Shown here piece by piece: positions 1 to 4,314 of a stretch of 5,274 bases of DNA. The notes under the pieces were generated by a model, which did not search any database, was not told the origin of the DNA, and worked only from the letters and a program-made list of their open reading frames with translations. The stretch covers positions 1 to 5,274 of the forward strand of contig JALSYJ010000040.1 of assembly GCA_027071965.1 (NCBI GenBank). The letters are read 5' to 3'. A program made the position numbers and the translations under genes. How positions within the stretch are numbered: the stretch's first letter is position 1; every line of letters begins with the position of its first letter. This stretch comes from Robiginitomaculum sp. GTDB taxonomy: Bacteria > Pseudomonadota > Alphaproteobacteria > Caulobacterales > Maricaulaceae.

Positions 1-122
1 TCAAACAGTGCTCGCAAGTCAGTATCCTCTATTGGGCGTTGCGAAAGGCCATAGGGGCTCCAGCGCTCAGCCAGAGGCTTGGCTATATTTGCTGATGCTG
101 GTGCAAATTTGTGATCAAACAT
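1..122 (-). CDS. Nitroreductase-family protein, N-terminal 40 residues (runs off the left edge)
   Basis: The reading frame opens at the ATG ending at 122 and stays open to the window edge. The visible protein begins MFDHKFAPASANIAKPLAER and continues WSPYGLSQRPIEDTDLRALF. The pattern RWSP followed by a 'pI.d.dLraLFE' segment is the usual N-terminal signature of FMN-dependent nitroreductase-like oxidoreductases; the arginine and serine here normally contact FMN phosphate. Members reduce nitro compounds, quinones or flavins with NAD(P)H in the cytoplasm. The start is supported by GGAG at 129-132, 6 nt upstream. The ATG lies inside the end of the doxX-like gene, so the two overlap by 8 bp (ATGTTTGA) and are probably translationally coupled. 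Substrate cannot be inferred from 40 residues. Family assignment is by motif recognition and fairly secure; a non-nitroreductase flavoprotein is unlikely but not excluded. Confidence 0.75.
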   Translation of the reverse strand, partial: MFDHKFAPASANIAKPLAERWSPYGLSQRPIEDTDLRALF

Positions 123-510
123 TATTCTCTCCAGATTTTGCCAGCCGGGCGTCAATGCTGAAAGCTCCGGCACCATAAATCGACAGGATCAAAAACCCGC
201 CGGCAATGGTGAAGTTTTTCATGAATTGAATTGATTGTGCCTGATCTGCAAAATCAAAGTGAAATAATAAGGCGCTTAAAATACAAAACCCGGCTAAGGA
301 CAAAGCGGCAATACGGGTTTGAAAACCTGCTAAAACGGCCAATCCTGCGACAATTTCAAATAACATTACTGCCGGGGCCAGCACGGATGGCACTCCGGCA
401 GAACTCATATAGGCGCCAAGTCCTTCCAGATTATCAATTTTGCCAATTCCTGATACAATAAACATGCCGCTTAATAAGGCGCGGCCTCCTAAGTCTGCGA
501 TATTCTTCAT
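115..510 (-). CDS. DoxX family integral membrane protein
   Basis: A 131-residue protein typical in size for the DoxX family (about 120-150 aa). Four hydrophobic segments are visible at roughly residues 8-22, 44-62, 67-85 and 97-116. Family-like motifs are GMFIVSGIGKIDNLEG near the start, then YMSSAGVP, the FEIVAGLAVLAGFQTR second helix, and KNFTIAGGFLIL in the last helix. DoxX-like proteins are inner-membrane proteins of poorly defined biochemistry, often found beside redox and thiol- or quinone-stress genes. The start is the second of two tandem ATGs (510), since AGGAG at 518-522 is 7 nt from it and only 4 nt from the ATG at 513. A frame opening at 540 exists but would bury the ribosome binding site. 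It is the first gene of a two-gene unit with the nitroreductase-like gene and diverges from the LysR gene. I am confident of the family, not of a specific function. Confidence 0.88.
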   Translation of the reverse strand: MKNIADLGGRALLSGMFIVSGIGKIDNLEGLGAYMSSAGVPSVLAPAVMLFEIVAGLAVLAGFQTRIAALSLAGFCILSALLFHFDFADQAQSIQFMKNFTIAGGFLILSIYGAGAFSIDARLAKSGENNV

Positions 511-517
511 CATAATT

Positions 518-522
518 CTCCT
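518..522 (-). promoter_or_regulatory. Ribosome binding site of the doxX-like gene
   Basis: AGGAG on the minus strand, 7 nt before the ATG at 510 and 4 nt before the ATG at 513. It decides the start against the upstream in-frame ATG at 540, which would place this site inside the coding region. Confidence 0.7.
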
Positions 523-570
523 AATAATGGTTTGCCCCAAGTGGAGCTTGTTTGGCTGTTGTGCCGATAT

Positions 571-590
571 TTGTAAATTAATGCTTACAA
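571..590. promoter_or_regulatory. Candidate LysR operator: dyad TTGTAA / TTACAA
   Basis: A perfect 6-bp inverted repeat, TTGTAA (571-576) and TTACAA (585-590), separated by 8 AT-rich bases, lies between the divergent doxX-like and LysR genes. LysR-type regulators normally bind imperfect AT-rich dyads in such divergent gaps. It does not fit the classic T-N11-A spacing symmetrically, so assignment rests on position and symmetry. TTGTAA could also serve as the -35 element of the LysR promoter, which would make the site autorepressive. Confidence 0.4.
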
Positions 591-599
591 TTCTGTGAT
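571..599 (+). promoter_or_regulatory. Possible sigma-70 promoter of the LysR gene
   Basis: TTGTAA (571-576) and TGTGAT (594-599) are separated by 17 bp and match 4 of 6 positions of each sigma-70 consensus hexamer. Transcription would start near 606, giving a leader of about 40 nt. The match is weak and based on spacing and location; no other pair in the gap looked better. Confidence 0.3.
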
Positions 600-602
600 A
601 AA

Positions 603-629
603 GTGGGTAAATATGGATTATTTATCCAC
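603..629. promoter_or_regulatory. Second dyad in the LysR leader: GTGGGTAAATA / TATTTATCCAC
   Basis: Two 11-bp arms (603-613 and 619-629) are inverted repeats with one mismatch around a 5-bp centre. The element ends 15 nt before the LysR start. It could be a second operator half of the divergent region (autoregulation) or an RNA hairpin in the LysR mRNA leader near its weak ribosome binding site. The sequence cannot tell these apart. Confidence 0.4.
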
Positions 630-644
630 GATTTGGAAACAATA

Positions 645-1523
645 ATGGACAAAATAACCAGTATGACGGCGTTTGTGGCGGTGATTGATCGCGGCAGTTT
701 TACTAATGCCAGCGAGCACCTGGGGATTTCCAGGGCAGCCGTCAGCAAATATGTTATGCATCTTGAAGACAGTTTGGGGGTGCGTTTACTCAATCGAACT
801 ACTCGGCATCATTCTCTTACTGATACTGGACGTGAATATCTGCCGCGATGCCGGGCGATTTTGGCAGATCTGAACGAGGCAGAAGCCCATGCCAGTAAAT
901 CCAATACGGCACTGCGAGGGCTTTTGCGTATAAATGCGCCGGTATCACTTGGGGTTCGCAAAATGGGTGAGGTTATCGCCGGGTTTTGTAAAAAGCATCC
1001 GATGATTGAAGTAGAACTGGAGTTAAATGACAGGTTTATTGATGTGGTCGCCGAAGCCTTTGATGTTGTATTGCGTATCGGGAAATTGAATGATTCCTCG
1101 CTTATTGCCAAAAAAATTGCTTCTGTTCCAATGGTTACCTGTGCATCTCCTGCATATCTTGATGCTATGGGGATACCAGATCATCCAGAGCAATTAAAGC
1201 AATATGCCTGTCTTACTTATGACAATGCCGGTCGCAATTCCCTGTGGGAGTTTCTAAAACAGGGTGTAAGGCAGCAAATACGCATTAGCGGGCCACTGAC
1301 TTCAAACAATGGTGATGTGCTGGCAGATGCCGCCCGCGCTGGCTTGGGACTGGTGCGCTCGCCATTATTTATAGTAGCTGATGATCTGCGTGCAGGTTCT
1401 TTGCAAGCGGTGCTTGGCGATTGGCAGCCTCCAGATATTACCATGTCAGCCCTTTATCCATCACGCAGGTTCCTTTCGGCCCGCGCCCGGGCCTTTGTTG
1501 ATTATGCACTGGAGCATTTTTAG
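645..1523 (+). CDS. LysR-type transcriptional regulator, CrgA/DmlR-like subgroup
   Basis: A 292-residue regulator of normal LysR length. Residues 1-60 form the winged helix-turn-helix; the recognition part is GSFTNASEHLGISRAAVSKY, followed by LEDSLGVRLLNRTTRHHSLT and TDTGREYL, then the linker helix. Residues 90-292 are the periplasmic-binding-protein-like effector domain, with the segment LRINAPVSLG, then FDVVLRIG and CASPAYLDAMG, a pattern typical of the CrgA/DmlR subgroup. The ATG at 645 was chosen because family alignments begin at M-D-K; an in-frame GTG at 603 would add 14 unrelated residues. The ribosome binding site is weak (GGAAA at 635-639). It is divergent from the doxX-like/nitroreductase pair and, by the usual LysR logic, probably regulates that pair and itself. 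The last codons and the TAG stop lie inside the first copy of the downstream palindromic repeat. The inducer is unknown. Confidence 0.93.
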   Translation: MDKITSMTAFVAVIDRGSFTNASEHLGISRAAVSKYVMHLEDSLGVRLLNRTTRHHSLTDTGREYLPRCRAILADLNEAEAHASKSNTALRGLLRINAPVSLGVRKMGEVIAGFCKKHPMIEVELELNDRFIDVVAEAFDVVLRIGKLNDSSLIAKKIASVPMVTCASPAYLDAMGIPDHPEQLKQYACLTYDNAGRNSLWEFLKQGVRQQIRISGPLTSNNGDVLADAARAGLGLVRSPLFIVADDLRAGSLQAVLGDWQPPDITMSALYPSRRFLSARARAFVDYALEHF

Positions 1524-1557
1524 CAAAAGTGGGAACCGGTTTTGCGGCCAAAAATGC
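1514..1557. repeat. Short palindrome unit lacking the inner module
   Basis: The first unit folds as a simple hairpin: GCATTTTT (1514-1521) pairs with AAAAATGC (1550-1557) and GCAAAA (1523-1528) with TTTTGC (1540-1545), with loop GTGGGAACCGG. Where later units carry about 40 bp of module B between GTGGGAA and GTTTTGC, this one has only CCG. It looks like the parent form of the long units or a secondary loss. Its left arm overlaps the last codons and stop of the LysR gene. It is a plausible terminator for that gene, although no T-run follows the stem. Confidence 0.8.
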
Positions 1558-1867
1558 GATAAACAAAGATTCTGCATTTTTAGCAAAAGTGGGAAGATTC
1601 TTGTGCGCTACCGCCTAGCGGCTACTTGAGCGCGGGTTTTGCGGTTCAAAAATGCGACAGATAAAGAATCTTGCATTTTTAGCAAAAGTGGGAAGATTCT
1701 TGTGCGCTACCGCCTAGCGGCTACTTGAGCGCGGGTTTTGCGGCCAAAAATGCGATAAACAAAGATTCTGCATTTTTAGCAAAAGTGGGAAGGTCTTTGC
1801 TGCGCTACCGCCTAGCGGCTACTTGAGCGCGGGTTTTGCGGCCAAAAATGCGATAAACAAAGATTCT

Positions 1868-1977
1868 GCATTTTTAGCAAAAGTGGGAAGGTCTTTGTGT
1901 CCTATCGCCTAGCGGCTACTTGAGGGAGTCTTTATTTGCGCTACCGCCTAGCGGCTACTTGAGCGCGGGTTTTTGCA
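1868..1977. repeat. Decayed terminal unit with duplicated inner module
   Basis: The last A copy (1868-1889) is followed by a degenerate B copy (1901-1924, CCTATCGCC in place of CTACCGCC), then GGAGTCTTTATT and a second, intact B copy (1937-1976). The closing C arm is absent; the sequence passes into GCAAAATAAAATTA at the gatB stop codon. Loss of the closing arm fits decay or truncation where the array meets gatB. Confidence 0.7.
1938..1974 (+). terminator. Possible plus-strand terminator formed by the last B module
   Basis: GCGCT (1938-1942) pairs with AGCGC (1962-1966), and CCGC (1944-1947) with GCGG (1951-1954); GGG and a run of five T follow. It would stop transcription from the LysR side before it enters gatB antisense. 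The three G between stem and T-run make it a poor match to a standard intrinsic terminator. Confidence 0.3.
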
Positions 1978-1985
1978 AAATAAAA

Positions 1986-3461
1986 TTACAGCAATTTAGA
2001 TCGCAGCAATTGATTGGCCGCCTGCGGGTTGGCTTTGCCGCCGGATTTTTGCATTACCTGGCCAACAAACCAGCCAAGGGTTTTTGGCTTGTCTTTTACC
2101 TTGGCAGCCTGTTCAGGATTCGCCGCAATTATTTCATCAATCATTGCCTCGATTGCACCAGTATCAGTTACTTGCTTTAAGCCACGTTCATCAACTATTT
2201 TGACCGGGTCACCACCTTCATTCCAGCAAATCTCAAACACCTGCTTGGCGATTTTGCCAGAAATGGTCTTATCAGTGATCATCTTGACAATACTGTTATT
2301 GGCCTTAGCTGAAACAGGGCTGTTTTCAATTTCGATATTTTCTTTATTCAGCTTGCCAAATACTTCGTTGATTACCCAGTTGGCGGCTAATTTCTTGTCA
2401 TTGCCTTTGGCAACTGCCTCATAATAAGCAGACTTCTCACGATCCGACACCAGCACGCCGGCATCATAAGCCGACAGCCCGTATTCAGCAACAAATCTGG
2501 TTCGTTTTGCATCGGGCAGTTCGGGCAGAGCAGCTTTGATACTGTCCACATATTCCTGGCTTAACTTTACCGGTAACAGATCGGGGCACGGGAAATAGCG
2601 ATAATCGTGCGCGTCCTCTTTTGAGCGCATGGTGCGGGTTTTTCCGGTATCGGCGTTAAATAGTCTGGTTTCCTGATCTATTTTACCACCACTCTCGATA
2701 ATATCTATCTGGCGGCGGGCTTCATACTCAATCGCCTGAGCGATAAAGCGCATGGAATTTACGTTCTTGATCTCGCAGCGTGTACCTAATTCTCCGCCGG
2801 GTTTGCGTACAGATATGTTGACATCGGCGCGCAGATTGCCTTTTTCCATATCACCATCACAGGTTTCAAGATAACGCACTAATGATCGGATTTTTTTCAC
2901 ATAGCCTGCGGCCTCGGCGGAGGATCTCATATCAGGTTTTGAGACAATTTCCATCAAGGCGACACCGCAACGGTTCAGATCAACATAAGTCGAATTTGGG
3001 TCAAGGTCATGAATGGATTTACCTGCATCTTGCTCCAGATGCAGCCGTTCAATACCTACCTTGATGGTATCTGCTCCATCAACATCAACCTCGATTTCAC
3101 CTTCTCCAACTATCGGGTGATAAAGCTGGCTAATCTGGTAGCCCTGCGGAAGATCTGGGTAAAAATAATTTTTCCGGTCAAAGCGAGAAAACAGGTTTAT
3201 CTCGGCATTAAGCCCAAATCCGGTACGGATTGCCTGTTCGACACAAAATTCGTTCAATACTGGCAACATGCCCGGCATTGCCGCATCAACCAAGGAGACT
3301 TGCGTGTTTGGCTCGGCACCAAATTCGGTGGAAGACCCGGAAAACAGTTTGGCCTTTGATGCTACCTGCGCATGGATTTCCAAACCAATAATGATCTCCC
3401 AATCACCAGTTGCGCCACTGATCCAGTCTTTTTCGTCTGCTATTCTTGTTGCTGTAAACAT
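1986..3461 (-). CDS. gatB: Asp-tRNA(Asn)/Glu-tRNA(Gln) amidotransferase subunit B
   Basis: GatB binds mischarged Glu-tRNA(Gln) or Asp-tRNA(Asn), phosphorylates the misattached residue with ATP and receives ammonia from GatA, so that Gln-tRNA(Gln) or Asn-tRNA(Asn) is formed in the cytoplasm. The protein has 491 residues, the usual length. Visible signatures are IGLEIHAQ (25-32), FDRKNYFYPDLPQGYQISQ (94-112), HLEQDAGKS (141-149), VDLNRCGVALMEIVSKPDMR (160-179), GDMEKGNLRADVNISVR (203-219), EIKNVNSMRF (230-239) and RSKEDAHDYRYFP (279-291). The YqeY-like tRNA-binding tail follows, ending near TLGWFVGQVM and GGKANPQAANQLL. Residue 292 is Cys in FPCPDLLP, where the family usually has Asp. The start at 3461 gives the expected N-terminus just before GATGDWE; the upstream site is a weak purine run (AAGAGAAAAGA). 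It is co-oriented with gatA but separated by about 850 bp of accessory sequence. Confidence 0.98.
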   Translation of the reverse strand: MFTATRIADEKDWISGATGDWEIIIGLEIHAQVASKAKLFSGSSTEFGAEPNTQVSLVDAAMPGMLPVLNEFCVEQAIRTGFGLNAEINLFSRFDRKNYFYPDLPQGYQISQLYHPIVGEGEIEVDVDGADTIKVGIERLHLEQDAGKSIHDLDPNSTYVDLNRCGVALMEIVSKPDMRSSAEAAGYVKKIRSLVRYLETCDGDMEKGNLRADVNISVRKPGGELGTRCEIKNVNSMRFIAQAIEYEARRQIDIIESGGKIDQETRLFNADTGKTRTMRSKEDAHDYRYFPCPDLLPVKLSQEYVDSIKAALPELPDAKRTRFVAEYGLSAYDAGVLVSDREKSAYYEAVAKGNDKKLAANWVINEVFGKLNKENIEIENSPVSAKANNSIVKMITDKTISGKIAKQVFEICWNEGGDPVKIVDERGLKQVTDTGAIEAMIDEIIAANPEQAAKVKDKPKTLGWFVGQVMQKSGGKANPQAANQLLRSKLL

Positions 3462-3484
3462 TGTCTTTTCTCTTTTGTCTGCCC

Positions 3485-3497
3485 TCTCACCACCATC
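3485..3497. repeat. 13-bp direct repeat, copy near gatB
   Basis: TCTCACCACCATC here is identical to 4314-4326. On the minus strand it reads GATGGTGGTGAGA, which at 4314-4326 is the last codons and stop of gatA (Trp-Trp-stop). Here it sits 23 nt ahead of the gatB start codon, with the TGA at 3490-3488. The two copies are 829 bp apart and bracket all the accessory sequence. It may be a target duplication or a leftover of the original gatA end. Confidence 0.6.
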
Positions 3498-3515
3498 CTT
3501 TCCCCGCCAGGATAG

Positions 3516-3538
3516 GAGGCAAAAAAGCCTCTTGTTTT
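3516..3538 (+). terminator. Small hairpin with T-rich tail in the gatB leader
   Basis: GAGGC (3516-3520) and GCCTC (3527-3531) enclose six A, followed by TTGTTTT on the plus strand. This has the form of a short intrinsic terminator for plus-strand (antisense) transcription. On the minus strand the same hairpin lies in the transcript ahead of gatB, where it would have a U6 loop. The stem is only 5 bp, so it may be incidental. Confidence 0.3.
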
Positions 3539-3539
3539 C

Positions 3540-3574
3540 CCCTCTCCCTACGAGGGACAGGGCCGGGGTGAGGG
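3540..3574 (+). repeat. CCTCTCCC palindrome with GGTGAGGG tail, copy 1
   Basis: CCCTCTCCCT (3540-3549) and AGGGACAGGG (3553-3562) form a hairpin with loop ACG and one mismatch; the tail GGGGTGAGGG follows at 3565-3574. The tail points at the 3' end of the DUF559 remnant, whose stop codon begins 3 nt further on. This is the most diverged of the three copies. Palindromes of this kind are widespread, dispersed intergenic repeats in proteobacteria. Confidence 0.8.
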
Positions 3575-3576
3575 TT

Positions 3577-3766
3577 CTACCCCCTATTCATATGCCGCTC
3601 CAGATCCTGCATCACACCTTCGATGTTTTCCACTACATCATTGTTCCAATACCGGATGACTTTATAGCCGAGCTTCTGTAATTCATTGGTTCGCAACTGG
3701 TCTTTTCCTTTCCGCTTTGGTTTGGTTTTGACGTAAACCTCGGGCGAGTTGGGTTTTTATATTCAT
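3577..3766 (-). pseudogene. DUF559 nuclease-fold gene remnant with internal deletion and frameshift
   Basis: Two halves of a DUF559 protein are visible in different frames. From the ATG at 3766 the product is MNIKTQLARGLRQNQTKAER plus Lys, matching the family's N-terminal 'ARxLRxxxTxAE' helix; this frame then loses similarity and stops at 3683. From about 3702 the shifted frame reads DQLRTNELQKLG then YKVIRYWNNDVVENIEGVMQ and ends at a TAG at 3577. This is the family's C-terminal strand and helix ('GYRVLRFWNNDVLENLEGVL'). The central part of the family (roughly 60-70 residues with 'FRRQ', 'VDFVC' and the 'E.DG..H' catalytic segment of the PD-(D/E)XK/Vsr-like fold) is missing. The two halves abut near 3703. 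The gene is almost certainly non-functional. Inward-pointing GGTGAGGG tails of the palindromic repeats lie within a few bases of both its ends. Confidence 0.8.
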
Positions 3767-3930
3767 CCCCCCTCACCTTTATCCTCTCCCCCGTGGGGAG
3801 AGGAAACCGTTCTGCCTTTATGTCCGAGGTGTCTTAAAGTTAAATCTGCCTCTTTATAAAGTCTTGCAACTGCCCTTTCGCCTCCATTTAGATGTAGGTC
3901 ACTAAAAACTTGCCATACGTTAGAGCTCAT
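3763..3930 (-). CDS. Small hypothetical ORF, 55 residues
   Basis: An ATG at 3930 opens a frame ending at a TGA that overlaps the start codon of the DUF559 remnant (ATGA, 3766-3763). The product begins MSSNVWQVFSDLHLNGGERA and continues VARLYKEADLTLRHLGHKGR. Its last 13 or so residues (SSPHGGEDKGEGG) are simply a translation of palindrome copy 2, so the natural C-terminus has been lost or replaced. The first 40 residues have a plausible amphipathic, gene-like composition. The ribosome binding site is poor (AAGAG about 10 nt upstream). I do not recognise a family. It may be the N-terminal stub of a larger protein, a real small protein, or chance; the ATGA overlap with the next frame mildly favours former coding use. 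Confidence 0.4.
   Translation of the reverse strand: MSSNVWQVFSDLHLNGGERAVARLYKEADLTLRHLGHKGRTVSSPHGGEDKGEGG
3768..3803 (-). repeat. CCTCTCCCC palindrome with GGTGAGGG tail, copy 2 (left inverted repeat)
   Basis: Hairpin CCTCTCCCC (3783-3791) and GGGGAGAGG (3795-3803), loop CGT, with the tail CCCCCTCACC (GGTGAGGGGG on the minus strand) at 3768-3777. Compared with the reverse complement of 3976-4011 it matches 32 of 36 positions. The tail ends one base before the start codon of the DUF559 remnant and lies inside the small ORF's 3' end. Confidence 0.85.
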
Positions 3931-3975
3931 TTTCTGTTACTCTTATTAACACGAATACCCGCAACAAGATGCCTT

Positions 3976-4011
3976 CCTCTCCCCGCTGGGGAGAGGATCG
4001 AGGTGAGGGGG
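3976..4011 (+). repeat. CCTCTCCCC palindrome with GGTGAGGG tail, copy 3 (right inverted repeat)
   Basis: Hairpin CCTCTCCCC (3976-3984) and GGGGAGAGG (3988-3996), loop GCT, a perfect 9-bp stem, with tail AGGTGAGGGGG to 4011. It is inverted relative to copy 2 and lies 7 bp beyond the end of the membrane protein gene. Transcripts of that gene would meet this stem directly after the stop codon, so it may stabilise or end them. Confidence 0.85.
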
Positions 4012-4017
4012 TGATAC

Positions 4018-4314
4018 CTAACGCGTTGTATCATTTGTATTGTTCCCAGTTCGTTCTAACACCAACACAATCCGATATAGATATTCGATCACAAAGGCGA
4101 TTCCTGCCACAAACACTGGCTCAATAAGTGCCTTACTGATCATGGTAATAAGAAAATACGCAGATTTGCCTTGCGCGACCAAGGCTCCGGACAGCGGCTT
4201 CCATGCACTTGCTATACCAAGCAATGAAGTTACCAAAAAAACAAACGCTACAATGATAAAGACAAAAGCTATTTTGCTTTTGAAATGATTATAAAAACTC
4301 CAAAAAACATTCAT
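4018..4314 (-). CDS. Small two-helix membrane protein of unknown function
   Basis: A 98-residue protein starting MNVFWSFYNHFKSKIAFVFI. Two hydrophobic segments are visible, residues 15-37 (ending GIASAW) and about 62-86 (ISKALIEPVFVAGIAFVIEY then LYRIVLV). The second carries charged residues (E65, E77, R81) and resembles a helix with a functional polar face. A polar tail rich in Asn and Thr follows. The ATG at 4314 was chosen because it sits 1 nt after the gatA stop (TGA-G-ATG), a layout typical of translational coupling; a frame opening at 4341 would run 26 bp into gatA. I do not recognise a family. It lies in the gat operon downstream of gatA and inside the segment bracketed by the 13-bp direct repeats, so it may be an acquired passenger rather than a translation factor. 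The coupling and open frame make expression likely. Confidence 0.7.
   Translation of the reverse strand: MNVFWSFYNHFKSKIAFVFIIVAFVFLVTSLLGIASAWKPLSGALVAQGKSAYFLITMISKALIEPVFVAGIAFVIEYLYRIVLVLERTGNNTNDTTR

Larger units (their letters stand above)
1514..1977. repeat. Tandem array of nested palindromic repeats (unit about 98 bp)
   Basis: This fills the gap between the convergent LysR and gatB genes. Module A (22 bp, beginning GCATTTTTAGCAAAAGTGGG) starts at 1514, 1574, 1673, 1770 and 1868, giving spacings of 60, 99, 97 and 98. Module B (begins TGCGCTACCGCCTAGCGG) is at 1604-1644, 1703-1743, 1801-1841 and 1937-1976, with a decayed copy at 1901-1924. Module C (TTTTGCGGCCAAAAATGCG plus the linker ATAAACAAAGATTCT) closes units 1, 3 and 4; unit 2 has a variant. 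A and C pair as an outer stem (GCATTTTT with AAAAATGC, GCAAAA with TTTTGC). B folds inside it (GCGCT with AGCGC, CCGC with GCGG). This resembles mosaic intergenic palindromes of the BIME or RIME kind. It may end transcription from both convergent genes. No protein is encoded. Confidence 0.9.

Noticed and set aside
511..540. ATG at 540 as the doxX-like start
   Set aside because: The AGGAG ribosome binding site lies at 518-522, inside this extension, and the added residues are not membrane-protein-like.
603..644. GTG at 603 as the LysR start
   Set aside because: It adds 14 residues that do not look like the family N-terminus and would place the dyad and the weak ribosome binding site inside the gene.
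1381..1629. Plus-strand open frame overlapping the LysR 3' end and the repeats
   Set aside because: It lies in another frame of the LysR gene and then translates repeat sequence; the LysR frame is clearly the coding one.
1514..1977. CRISPR array
   Set aside because: The repeats are long palindromes and the sequences between them are nearly identical from unit to unit, so there are no unique spacers; no cas gene is nearby.
2014..2424. Plus-strand open frame of 136 codons
   Set aside because: Entirely antisense to the conserved C-terminal half of gatB; its hydrophobic look is a complement effect.
3268..3681. Plus-strand open frame of 137 codons
   Set aside because: It runs antisense through the conserved gatB start and then through palindromic repeat sequence; no family resemblance.
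3498..4313. Insertion sequence with transposase
   Set aside because: No transposase frame is present and the ends just inside the 13-bp repeats do not form terminal inverted repeats; only the internal palindromes are inverted.
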